From contig JAHQRK010000003.1 in the NCBI GenBank assembly GCA_019828595.1, forward strand, positions 2,046,001 to 2,110,000: 64,000 nucleotides of DNA, written 5' to 3'. A model generated the notes under the pieces. It had not been told where the DNA came from. It saw only the letters and a list, made by a program, of their open reading frames with translations, and did not search any database. Position 1 is the stretch's first letter. Each line of letters starts with the position of its first letter. Position numbers and translations under genes: made by a program. The DNA comes from Aphanomyces cochlioides (taxonomy: Eukaryota; Oomycota; Saprolegniomycetes; Saprolegniales; Verrucalvaceae). Positions 34,011-45,032 of the stretch are shown piece after piece.

Positions 34011-36172
34011 ATGGAAGGGACAGACCAATTCGACATGGAGACATTCCGGCGCCAAGTGCTCGAGAAACCAGAGGTAAGCGCGAGTAAAAACTGAAGAATA
34101 AGATCCTCTCTATGCAGGCCTTTTTCGCTCCGTCTGAGTCGATGGCAACGACAATTTCTCACATGACCAAGTATTTATTCGATCGAGGTACACGGACATC
34201 CTAAAATCAAAACTAACGCACAATGCTGTTGCAGCCAAACAGTGTGAATCTCCAGACTCGGCGACGTCTCTCGATACTTTGTACGTGGATGGATTTGATG
34301 CAGACCAAATTTGGGAACAATTGAAGCTCAAAGTAAATGATTGAGTTCCGAGTAACCAGACATATTGAAACTTATGCGTAGAATGAACCTCTTGCAAAAG
34401 ATATCGCCCGCCACGTCAAGAAATTTTCAAAGAATTCGAGCGACCTATCTTTCTTTGCAGATGCGACTTCAGATGAAGAACAAGACGAGGATGAAAGCGA
34501 TCAAGCTGGGTCAGATGAAGACGAAAAGGAGGAACCTGTAGATGAACTCGAGGACGAAGACGCCAAGGATGTGTCGGACCACGATGATGAAGATGACGAA
34601 GATATCGGCGAGCAAGATGAGCTAAAAAAACCTAGCAAAAAGCGGAAACGGCCAGCAGACGAACTAGAAGATGGATTTTTCGATTGGGACGAAATGGAAA
34701 GAGCTGCAGAAGAGGTACGAATATTAGTGTGCTTAATTTTTAATAATATACTACAGGAAGAAATGGATGAATCAGACGACGATGGCGAAGATCTTGAAGA
34801 AGATGAAGATGACGATGGAGATGATGAAGAAGCTCTTGACGACGACTTCGAAGATGAAGACGACGATGGTATCAATGAAAAGACAGCTACATACAAAGAT
34901 TTATTTGATGAACCCATTACCGAAGACGATGGCCATGAAGATGAGGAGGAAGATGAGGAGGAAGATGAGGAGGAAGATGAGGAGGAAGACGAGGACAATC
35001 ACGACCAACCAGCTAAACAAAGTGCTCTTAAGCGGAAATTACCGCTTACCGAAGACGAAGAAGAAGACTTGGCTGAACGCGGTATCCTTTCAACACATCA
35101 GCGACGAGTTAGCCACTTGCAACAACAAATTGAAAGCCTCGAAGAAGAAGCTTTGGGGGACAAACCATGGGTGTTGAAGGGTGAAGTAAAAGCTTCGGCT
35201 CGTCCAGAAAATTCTCTTTTGGAAGCGACCCTTGAATATGATCGCCCTACAAAAGTAGCGCCAATTATTACTGTGGAAGTAACCCAAGAGCTTGAAGAAG
35301 TCATCAAACAGCGCATTCGTGACGATAACTACAACGATGTCATTCGTAAATATGCAGTCAACGAAGTGGCACAAAAGGAAGCAGATGAATTGTCCACAGA
35401 AAAGAGCAAAGAGGGTCTTGGAGAAATTTATGAAAAAGAATATATGAAGACCGCAATGGGATTTGAAGACAATTCTGAAATGAAGAAAGAACAAGAAGAG
35501 ATCGATGCAATGTTCCAAAAGCTCTGTTGGAAGCTGGATGCATTGACAAATTTTCATTTTACTCCAAAGCCAGTGGTTCGGGAAATGCAAGTGCAGTCCG
35601 CTGCCCCAGCTATTTCAATGGAAGAGGTAGGCAATTTCCCATTTATTTCGTTGAGAACCCTTTTTAGGCTGTCCCTATTGGAGTCAGCGACGCAAATCTT
35701 CAAGCTCCAGAAGAAGTTTACGACAAAAAACACAAACGGTTCGTCGTAAACAATCACCCATTTCTTATGTTCATGCGCAGAGATGGTGTTGTGCGCTCCA
35801 GAGACGAAATGTCCCAAGACGAACGCAAGGCTGCAAGAAATGTATTTTATTTGGCATTTTCATTGTTAATATTGGCTGTAGGCAAAGAAACATGCACGCC
35901 GAAAAGCGCGCAAGCAAAAAGAAGCAGACGAGAAGCTCGTGGCCAAGGTCAATCCTGGCATGGGCAACAAGTACGAAAAGAAGAAGCTGCTCGAAAGCCT
36001 GCAAGCGAAGAACGTCACCAAGGGCACGGAAATCGAAGGATCGACGCGTCAATTTTCCAATTCGTCGGAATTCTTTTCACGATTACAAGACGAGCAAGCC
36101 GGAGGTGGCAAGTCGCGACCGAAACCCGCGAAGGAATCGCAACAAAAAGGCGCAGCATTTTACAAATTGTGA
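34011..36172 (+). CDS. MPP10: U3 small nucleolar ribonucleoprotein MPP10
   Basis: Starts at ATG 34011 (MEGTDQFDMETF) and ends at TGA 36172. Several 40-50 nt introns are visible, for example after KPE at 34072, after LKLK, after AAEE, and before AVPIGVSDANLQ. LYVDGFDADQIWEQL is the characteristic MPP10 N-terminal motif. A long Asp/Glu-rich middle follows (34450-35000), including a 12-base tandem coding EEDE at 34940-34992. The conserved core (GEVKASARPENSLL, EMQVQSAAPAISMEE) and the basic C-terminus (KKHARRKARKQKE, GAAFYKL) are present. MPP10 binds IMP3 and IMP4 and joins the SSU processome. About 630 residues, normal for the family. Convergent with the next gene at 23 bp. Confidence 0.93.
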
Positions 36173-36195
36173 TGTATTTGCTCAAATCTCATTTG

Positions 36196-37732
36196 TTACT
36201 TTTGCGCATCTCCTGTTTTCCACTTTGTTATCCTGAATTCTTGCACGGTAGCGAGTTTGATGGGTGATGCATACAATTTTGGAAGTCCCACGACTGGTGT
36301 ACTTCGGCTCCGACCAAGTCCTCGCTTTGGCTGTTCATGCTGCTGGAGGGCATCAAGCCTTAAATTCTTGACAAAGACGCGCTTCCCCTCTGAGCCATGG
36401 CTGTTGAGGTTCTTGCTGAAGTCGCGCTGGGCAATTTCTAACTCTGTTTTGCTCTTGACTTGACGCGGTGTGAGTATATTCGCTGGATCCGGTCGATACT
36501 TGAGCTCCTTTGGATCGACCAAGCAGCCTGTCACTCCTTTGGACGATTTCAGTAGCAAAACGCGTTCTTTGGCTCGGAGGTGATTCATCGTTTTGCTGAA
36601 TACACCTTTGTTGTTTGCGAGCAAGTCAATTACCTGCCAAGAGTGTGAAAACAGCTAGTATATGCCAACTCACCTCGTCGTCTGACTTGTTCAGGTATGC
36701 AGGATTATACAGCCACATGTCTCCTGAATTACGCTTGACAAAGTCCTTTGCCATGAGGTAACGCCCCTCGGCTTGCAATTTGCTCTGTTTTGCTCGTTCG
36801 TTTTGCATTATTTCTTCCGTGTCAATGACACCATCGCCATTTAAATCGACGGCTTCCAGCTTGTGTGCTTCGGACTCTTGGAGCATCACGTGGAGCTGCA
36901 TCTCGAAATCGTCGATGACTCCGTCGCCGTCAATGTCAATCACCCCAAAATCATTTTGAAAGACGGGCTTTGGCACGGATGGAAGTGATTTTTTCACGGG
37001 TGGTGGTGCTTCTTCATCGAGCCCTTCCAAAGTAAATGGAATCGGATCATCAGGCTCAGTGAGATGGCTCTCGTACTTCGAGTTGACAGCTTTGTGCACC
37101 GCAAGCATTTTCATGCGTGTTGGCGTCTTGACTTTTCTTTGTGTGTAGAGCCACGTCTGAGGCAGCGGTTCCGATGGCTCGCTCGCTTCGCCAAGCTCAT
37201 TTGTTTCAGTTAAACACGATCGAAGATGACCCGACGACTGAAGACCACGCCGACGCTCAATGAACTCCAAGTACGGCACGATCTTTTTGAAATTTTTGTG
37301 CTCAGCTATGAATCGCACGCATTCGTCTTCAGATTTGTCAGCAAACGTGGGGCCAAACCGCCACAATTTCCCCTTATTGCGCTGAATAAACTCTTGGGCA
37401 ATCGTATACCGCCCGACCGTGACACGCATGTCGTGAAGTTCCTCCTCCGAAGGCGCTTGGCCATCAGGTTTTGTCATCTTGGATGTGATTTCGTGTAAAT
37501 ATTTGGCCATGCGCATTTCTCGCACGTCAATTACACCATCGCCATCAATGTCGACAGCTTCCGGTTGATTGCTTTTGGCTTCGACGACGACTGGAAGCTT
37601 TTTGTGTGATCTTTTCGACGTACTGATCGGGATATCATCAACTGCAGCGAGATATTTCCATCGATCTCGATTAAGATTAGTCAAACCACTTGTGGGCTTG
37701 CGGTGACGACGACCCGACCTGCGCTCGCTCAT
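36196..37732 (-). CDS. EF-hand calcium-binding protein
   Basis: ATG at 37732 (MSERRSGRRHRK), one intron of about 40 nt near 36633-36675 (joining SDDE to VIDLLANN), stop at 36196. About 500 residues. At least three canonical EF-hand loops are visible: DIDGDGVIDVRE (about residue 60), DIDGDGVIDDFE and DLNGDGVIDTEE. Two repeats of a short motif, QRNKGKLWRFGP and KRNSGDMWLYNP, precede a segment resembling an EF-hand-linked repeat. The N-terminus is very basic. No membrane segment or catalytic domain. Calcium sensing is well supported; the process is unknown. It could be flagellar, like many such proteins in protists, but nothing here shows that. Confidence 0.8.
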
Positions 37733-37989
37733 CTGTTGCGACTGAAAAATGGTCTAAAAATACATCTTCATGCCAATTTCATCAATGACGTGGCAAAACA
37801 ATTACATCCATTGGATTCCCCGACGTAATCCTCAATTTTGATTTAAAATCGAAGCAGTGCAGCTAGAATGTCCACTAGAACAGAGGTTGGCCGAGAGATT
37901 ATCTCTGCCTCTTGATACAACCCGAATGGCATGCACTTCACGAAAAGTCGTCGGTTTCAGTTCATTGAAGTTGCCGTCATTAGGCCATC

Positions 37990-40203
37990 ATGGGCGGCTC
38001 ACCAGAATCAAAAGCCTTCCATATCGAAGTTGCAAGGAGGCGCGTCAGAGAGTTCGTCAAAGAAACCAAAGCTGTCGTGGCTGAAGGTGGTGGGATTGAC
38101 TTGGGGCTCTCGGATTTAAGGATTGACGATAAATGGACAACTCACATCTGCCTCGCTATCGAGTGGAACCTCCCTTCGCTGCAGTCACTCGACCTATCTT
38201 TCAACAAATTCACCGACAACTTGATTCATTCCATGGCAGAAATCCCAGAGCTACCATGTCTGCAGAGTCTTAATCTCTCAAGCAACAGGTATTTTGCAAC
38301 ATACACCGAGCAAAGTCATAGAAAAATTCGTTTGTAGTTTTAGTGATGCGAGCAGCGACGCGCTTGGCAAATTCCTTGTCAAAGCTCCACATCTCGAGCG
38401 GCTCGACTTGTCGTTGAATCATTTCGGAAAAACTGCAGCTCGACATCTTGCTCAGGCGCTACCGACTTTAAAATATCTTGTTGCACTCGACTTGTCATCC
38501 AATAAACTTTTTGACGACGGGTGCGAACTGCTCTGTCACTGTTTGGCAAAAACTAATGGACCACAATCGCTGAATCTAGCTATGAATGGCTTGACAGACA
38601 CGTCGGGACTGATTTTGGCTAATATGTTGGCATCATGTTCGGGTTTGCAGCGCCTCGTTCTCACTGGAAATACGCTCAGCGACTATGGGGCCAGCGCAAT
38701 TGCTTTCTCCATCGATAAAAGCCCAAATTTGAACGAACTATTCCTGGACTCCAACACAGTGAGCCCACGCCTCTTGTGCTTCTCTAAAATTCGGCTAGAT
38801 TGGCAATGCAGGTGCGACTGCATTTCTCAACATTTTGCGATCAAACCCATCGAAAACATATCGAAAATTATGCCTTGATCGAAATGTAGCCGATGTCGCG
38901 CTCGTTGCCCAAGTTCAACACAAATGTCAGAGCATGGTACGCTCTGGCGTTGACATCGCACTAATATTTTTTTGTAGCTCCTCACTGCAATTTATCCAGA
39001 CCCTCCTCGAGATGGATGCATCAACTTGGAAGGGAAGGTTGTGCGTGAGTACCTCGGCAGCTTGTTGGACGATTCGTTGAGCAACGTACGTTGTTGAATA
39101 ATTCTGCCAATTTTGATAGCATTGACATAGACGGTCGTGCGCATTATGCGGTCATTTTCAGACATTCTCGAGGTTGATTTAAGTGGAAATGCTATCGGCG
39201 ACATAGGTTTACCGTCCCTTCCGAAATTTCATGAACTTTGAGTAGGCGCGCTCGACATTGGCTTGTACTTGGCGTTCAATCCGCGACTTACTCGATTAAA
39301 TCTCTCGAGAAATGTCATCACAGGTCAATTGAAAGTCTTGATTGCTTCTAAATGAAGTTGGCTACAGACCAAGGCGCATTTGGACTTACAAAAGGTCTTT
39401 TGTGCAACAGTACTCTTGTTGAGCTCGATGTAAGCTGCAATCGCATCGGTGGGCGCGGCGTCTCGAGCATTTTTGCAACATCCTTCGACAACAAAAAGAG
39501 CATGCTCACTCATATTCGTGTCAAAGGCAACCTCGTACGATTCTCAACATGTGATTCCTTGGGTGATAGTCATTTTACTTAGGAATCGTCGGAAGGCGAT
39601 GCCATCGTGCAAGCAATTGTCCAGTCCAAAGCTCTGGAAAAACAACTACGCCTAGATGCTTCACAGCCTGTTCTTGATCTCTCGTAGTGTAATCCAAGTC
39701 GTTGTCCTCATACTTGCACTTGTAGAGATCTCCACCTCCGTCGCTTTGGAGCTAACGTCCTCTGTGAGTTGCTTTCACACTCAACGACGTGTCAAGTCGT
39801 CAATTTATGTCGCAATGATCTTGGCGATGAAGGCGCTTGTGCTATCGCTTCGTTGCTTGCAGCCAATAAGTCCATAACGAAAATGGATCTCAGTTGCAAT
39901 GGCATTGGTGACGTTGGAGTAGCAGCTCTTGGTGAAGTGCTGCAAGCGAATCAAACTATCTTGGCCCTCAATTTGCGCGGCGCATACGGCTCTGCGACGG
40001 CTGAAGCGACAATTTCAGAGACCGGTATGGTCACACTTAGTGCTGCTCTTGCCGAGAACCAAAGTCTGCAAATCCTCGACCTTCGTGATCACTCTTCCAC
40101 AAAGCGAGTGATTGCGTCGTGGGTCCAGTTGCTCCAACGCAACGCCACCATTCAGAAGTTTAACGGCACAACACCAGCTACATTTCTATCCAAACACGCC
40201 TAA
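37990..40203 (+). CDS. Leucine-rich-repeat protein, ribonuclease-inhibitor type
   Basis: ATG 37990 (MGGSPESKAFHIE), stop TAA 40203, with at least five short introns (for example after NLSSNR at about 38289 and after LDSNT at about 38758). LRRs of the RI/NLRC type (28-29 residues, LxxLDLSxNxxxxxG) run through the whole protein: LQSLDLSFNKFTD, LERLDLSLNHFGK, LVALDLSSNKLFDDG, MDLSCNGIGDVG and others, probably 12 or more. No kinase, NACHT or membrane part is seen. Such LRR proteins bind other proteins, but the partner is unknown. The exon chain between about 39,090 and 39,660 is uncertain because the frame changes several times. Confidence 0.75.
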
Positions 40204-40340
40204 CAGGCTGAAAATTGATACAACGCCGCAGATTCCAACGAAGAGGGTGTCGTGGGTAGATGACTCTAAGACGATGACCTATTGATCCCCTCACAATGTG
40301 TATTCTTGTGGTTATTTCTATGCGCATGTGTCTTGAGAGG

Positions 40341-40902
40341 CTAGGTGCCTTTTAAGACTACTCGAGTCGGAGGTTGCCGTGCAAGATATGCCCGACGAAG
40401 CTTGACAAAAAGAAGTTGTTCGTTGCCCATGTATTCGTGCAAGAGCGCTTCTGCCTCAGACACGCGGGCTTTATCATGCACGCTAAAGAAATTTTCAAGC
40501 TTTCGCTTGTTTTCTTGCAACCTCGCTTCGTACGATATGCGAGGAAAGATGACGTGGGACACAAGACGTTCAAATGAGAGAATACGAGCGACCAACACGA
40601 CGCCATCGATATCTACATTCGACGACTGGAACGAACGAGCAAATGCATGGAGAACACAATGAACCAGCGCGATAACTGTGAAACAACGTTATCCAACGCA
40701 AAGTTTGCTGCAACTTACCGCCAACGTTCCACGATACAATGCATGCGGCAGCAGTGACGACCGTCGAGCACGCCAAACGGAAAACTTCCACATTTTCGTC
40801 AGGCACAAAGTACTGTGGTGCAATAAAGATAAGCAAGAGTACTACTTCGACGCCCGCGCGCACGATCCAAGCAGTTGTCTTGTTGACGGAAGACGACGAC
40901 AT
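40341..40902 (-). CDS. Small protein with two N-terminal membrane helices
   Basis: ATG 40902 (MSSSSVNKTTAWIV), one intron of about 44 nt (from VSWNVGG into VIALVHCV, near 40670-40715), stop at 40341. About 170 residues. Hydrophobic stretches AGVEVVLLLIFIAPQYF and CSTVVTAAACIVSW fit two transmembrane helices. The C-terminal half is soluble and helical (ENKRKLENFFSVHDK, EAEALLHEYMGN). No family recognised. Convergent with the LRR gene (137 bp between stops). Confidence 0.62.
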
Positions 40903-40943
40903 GGCGTCGTGGAAAGGTTGCCGACCTCGCAAGTTGAAAAATA

Positions 40944-41018
40944 AGGGGTTTAAGGGTTTAGGTGTTTGGTATTTTCGGGGTTGGCGGGTTTAATGTTTGC
41001 GGGGTTAAGGGGTTTGAC
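40944..41018 (+). repeat. GGGGTTT-rich tract, telomere-like and degenerate
   Basis: Irregular repeats of GGGGTTTAA, GGGTTTAGG, GGGGTTGG, GGGTTTAA and GGGGTTAAGGGG. They resemble TTTAGGG-type telomere sequence but are not regular. The tract could form a G-quadruplex on the plus strand. A similar tract is at 52400-52453. It lies between two genes transcribed away from each other, so it may be promoter sequence. Confidence 0.55.
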
Positions 41019-41108
41019 AGAAAGTCAATCAAAATTCAACAAAACACCGAACATCAATCGATTCCCCACGACAGCAGCAACTTCCATCGAGTTGACGACA
41101 ATAACCTC

Positions 41109-42829
41109 ATGAGCCAGCAAAGCTATGAAGAGGCTTGGCCAGACACATCGCTGCCAGGAGAGATTGCGACGCTTGTGATGGAATTTCTCGATGGACCAAG
41201 CCTGGTGGCATGTACAACTGTTTGCCGACTGTGGACTATCCAAACGCATCAGAACCACCAGTAGGAACGCGTTTGTCTGGCCAAGTGGCCAAGTCTTCGC
41301 AGTCGAGGCCTGCCACAGATTGTCTCGGCTGACGACTACGACTTATGGATAGCTTGAGACGATTGACTTATGCGATCTTGGAGCTTATTCGGCTCTATGG
41401 AGGATCTTGGAAGTGTTGCTTTATTCAACACCACCAGGTATGATCACCACACTGCATCGTATCGAACTGATTTTCATGGCTAGTTGGATCATACAGTCTC
41501 CCAGTTGATGAAGGTTACGCTCTCTGATTTGACAACAGCCCAACGCATCACATCTGAAAACAATATTCCTCCACAACTACACCTTTGTCATCGACGTTTA
41601 CCCTTCCGACAGCTCCGACTCTGAAGAAGACGACGATCGTGATATCTCAGTCTTCTTGGTTTGAGTCAACTCCCTTGCTTGAAAGACTCAAACTCTTGTA
41701 GAGAATACTCGGCGGCGGCGAAAAGCTATCTTGATGTGCTTTTACCATCTCGGTCGATCGTCCAACTGACCCATCGAAAAGGCTCCGCTGCATGAACCAT
41801 GTCTAAAATCAGGCCTGTAGCAAGTCAGGGCCTTCTAGGCTGCTAAAGCTGCAGCACGCACGATTATTATTTGTCGGCATGCGTACACAAATAGGACGGA
41901 ACAAGGCAGCAAACCTGGGTCTTGGATCTCCGTCTGTGAGAAATTGAAGTGCCGATGTGTTCCACAGTCAAGCAAATTCGCCACTCTGTGGCAAAAATTT
42001 GTGTTTATCAAAATGTTGGATCGACAATCAGTCGAATTGCGCAGCGTTGCTCGTTTGGGTCTCGGCCAATACTCAACTCCAGAGGCAATCTTTGACTATC
42101 TCATATATCTCATATATCTCACTGCTCAAAATCCTTGGGTTTCGCGGTGGCTTGCTGTGAAGGAAAATCTCCCGACATTTAGTGCCAGCAACCTTCTCGC
42201 TTTCGAAAGCGACCTCGCTCAGTCCGATATCTTCATTTACGTGGAATGGCATGCTAATGAGCTGGAAGAAGATTGGAGACGCGGTGTAGGACAACATCTT
42301 CGGCGAAATTTGGAGTAGAGGTAAGCCACCACATTGTCAACTCCAAAAATCTGCTATGCCTTGTAGATGGGATCAAGCGACTGTTCTACTCAACCAGCCC
42401 TTCCGTCTCCTGACATTGAGCGACATAATGACTGTTGGAAGAAGCTTGGACTTCCATTCGCTTCAAACTGTCCATGCATTTTTTTGCTAGTGCAAGAAAG
42501 ACGTTCGACTGACTCTTGCATACTTAATGGAAGGCCGACAACTGTGGCATTATTGCGATGTGTATGGGGCAGTGGATATTCAAGGTATGCGATATCGATG
42601 CATAGTGTGCGTCGAATATGACGTTTGCCAAGACTGCCATGGTAAGAGCCTCTCGAGAGTCTTTGCACCTTTGACTCTGTCGATAGAAAGCTCAAAGGCA
42701 TCCCTTCGTCGATATGACTTTGACATGCAAAAAGGCACAACAGTCATGATAAAAGTTGGCGAAGGACACGAATTGGACCATGCGATGCGACCTATTGCCC
42801 CTTTGCTCTTTTACCTTCAAGACAACTAG
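41109..42829 (+). CDS. F-box and ZZ-type zinc-finger protein (frame uncertain)
   Basis: ATG 41109. The N-terminus SLPGEIATLVMEFLDGPSL followed by ACTTVCRLW is an F-box, the Skp1-binding part of SCF ubiquitin ligases. Near 42530-42640, LWHYCDVYG, GMRYRCIVC and YDVCQDCHG form a ZZ-type zinc finger (CxxC..CxxC spacing; the first pair is degenerate, Cys then Tyr). Between them, coding islands such as ERVCLAKWPSLR, LETIDLCDLGAYSALW, PNASHLKTIFLHNY and LPTFSASNLLAFESDLAQSD lie in different frames. Many changes can be explained by very short introns, but an in-frame TAG where F-box proteins usually have Trp (about 41261) and stops around 41800-41850 leave decay possible. Ends FYLQDN at TAG 42829. 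Confidence 0.6.
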
Positions 42830-42876
42830 ATTCGAACACTTGAGGTCAAAGTCTTGGGCACATCGTTTCAGCCCCG

Positions 42877-42996
42877 AAATATGCTGACAAAAAGCAATTT
42901 CAACTCCAGATCCATCAAATTTATGTCGTGATGAACTGATAGAACGACATAAATTTGATGGATCTGGAGTTGAAATTGCTTTTTGTCATCATATTT
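42877..42996. repeat. Fold-back hairpin 3 (53-bp arms, 14-nt loop)
   Basis: Bases 42877-42929 are a nearly perfect reverse complement of 42944-42996, with 14-nt loop 42930-42943. It lies 48 bases past the F-box/ZZ stop and upstream of the MORN gene end, so it could act in the 3' region of either transcript. It has the same dimensions as hairpins 1 and 2 but a different sequence. Confidence 0.92.
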
Positions 42997-43027
42997 TACG
43001 GTGTCAAGTTTCAACCGATTACTCTAC

Positions 43028-44930
43028 TCACATACACCAGTTGCATTTTCGCTTATCCTTGCCACGAGATTTGAAACAGCTCGACAATGAACATGATTTT
43101 GTCATTCTGTTGCGCTCACGAACTGGCAGACGAACTTGATATTTCTCAATGTCAACTACCACGTCATTTTCTTTCAACTCAACGTATTGTATTGCAGCAG
43201 TGACTCGATGCAAATACTTTGCTCTTGCAACTCCAAGGCGTCAAGCATGATGCTTAAGACCTCCGTGTTGATTGTTTGGAGCTATATGCAGCACTTTTTC
43301 GAGGGTTGCCCATTTCGCATTGTCGTCGTCATTGAGCCATGAAATCCGCTGCCCCAATTTCCAAGTGCCTCGGCGGCGTTTACCATGGGCAAAATTGTAA
43401 GTTGCGACTCCATCCACTTGACCATAAACATATTCGCCTTGAATTGCATCTCCGTTGGAATAATAGCCAATGCCAAAGCCATGACGCTGATCTTGAACAT
43501 GCATGCCTTCGTACATGGCAAGGCGGTAAAGCGCATTGTTTCCCCGAATAAACATCCGCGTTTCGTCGCCAACTTCAGCGAGTGGAATGAGTTGAGCTTT
43601 TCCAAAGCCATGACGTTTGCCACGGCTCCATTCGCCTTCGTATCGTCGACCGTCGCAAGCAACAAGAGTTCCATGGCCGTGAAATTGACCACGGAGAAAT
43701 GCACCTGTGTAGATACAAGTGCCTTTGCTGCTGTACCAATTGCCACTTCCATGTGGAAATTCTATACGCTCGCCGCTCGGATTCCATACTCGTAATGTGG
43801 CGGTTCCCGTTTGAAATCCATCTTGAAACTCGCCGTCGTACTCCATGTCTAGCGAATATACCTAGCAAGTTACAAATAATCAAACAGTCATCAAGTTTCC
43901 CTCTCGTACGCCATTTGAAAGCTTAGACTTCAGAGTTCCATGGCCATGCATGCGATCATGAGCCCATGCCCCCACGTAGGAGTTGCCGTTGGTCCATTGC
44001 CGGGTACCTGGCCAGCAGATGAGAAAATATTTAAAAGCGAAGCTTACCTTGCCCGTGTTTTTTGCCCCGCCCAGCCATTTTACTTGCCTCTTCAGCAATA
44101 AACTCTCCATCGTACCAGCTTCCATCCTTGTAGGTATACTTGCCGCGGCCGTGAAAGCATCCTTGTTGAACTGCGCCTTCATAAATGTCGCCATTTTTAA
44201 AAGTCCACAAACCATGGCCATGGGGCCTTCCATGAAGAAAATCACCAACGTACGTAAAACTCGCCGTAGTCCATACGCCGCTGCCATGCATCGCATTCTT
44301 ATTCCACTGGCCGTCGTACGTTGATCCGTCTGAAAAGACACGAGTGCCACTGCCATGCTGCTCGCCGTTGAAAAAATCGCCTTCGTATGATCCCAACCCG
44401 CGTGGGAATGTGCGACTGCCGTGGCCGTGAAATTCACCATTTTTGCATTCACCAATGTAGGTTGCTCCATCGACGCACCGCAAACTTCCCATGCCCCAAC
44501 ATACCCCAAACTTCCATTCTCCTTCGTATCGGTCACCATTTTCGTAGCATCGAACACCTTGACCTGAAAACTTGTCATGGGCAAACAGGCCGTTGTACGA
44601 GCCGCCATAGCCGAATACAATGCGCCCCTTGCCGTGCTTCTTTCCATGTTCAAACTGACCTTCGTAAGTTGATCCTGGCAGCCACTCGCCTGTGAATGGT
44701 TGCTGCGTGTCCGCTTCCACTAAGATGCCGAATCCATGGAAAAGGTTTGCTTGGAACGCTCCTGTATATCGTGATCCATTGCGGTAGGTGAATATGCCGT
44801 GTCCTTCTCGCTTGCCATCAACCCATTCGCCATCATACGCGTCGCCGTTTGCATAGCGTAGCTTGCCTTTGCGATAAATCTGGCCATCCTCATTGAGTCG
44901 CCATGACTCAACGTCGTAGACGATCGGCAT
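43028..44930 (-). CDS. MORN-repeat protein
   Basis: ATG 44930 (MPIVYDVESWRLNEDG). Exons run to about 44080 (ending KKHGQ), about 44005-43918 (GTRQWTNGNSYVG..KLSNG), about 43865-43260 (VYSLDMEYDGEF..NNQHG) and a tentative last exon to 43028 (KYLHRVTAAIQYVEL..CNWCM). About 600 residues with some 14 MORN repeats of the form YxGxWxxGxxHGxGxxxxxxG, for example YDGEWVDGKREGHGIFTY and YEGEWSRGKRHGFGKA. MORN repeats bind membranes or act as scaffolds, in protists often at the flagellum or cell cortex. No kinase domain follows. If the last intron is wrong, the protein ends at 43241. Confidence 0.85.
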
Positions 44931-45032
44931 GACGGTTTTTGAAGTGAAACGGCGCGACGAGTGGAAAATCTTCTTGTTTATTATGCAGATTTAGGGAGAC
45001 TAGTTATACAATATGCAGGAAGTGTAAGTCAC

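Noticed and set aside
34501..34998. 165-codon poly-serine reading frame on the minus strand
   Set aside because: It is the antisense of the acidic Asp/Glu-coding part of MPP10 and has no independent support.
40944..41018. True telomere or chromosome end
   Set aside because: Repeats are irregular and short, and genes continue on both sides.
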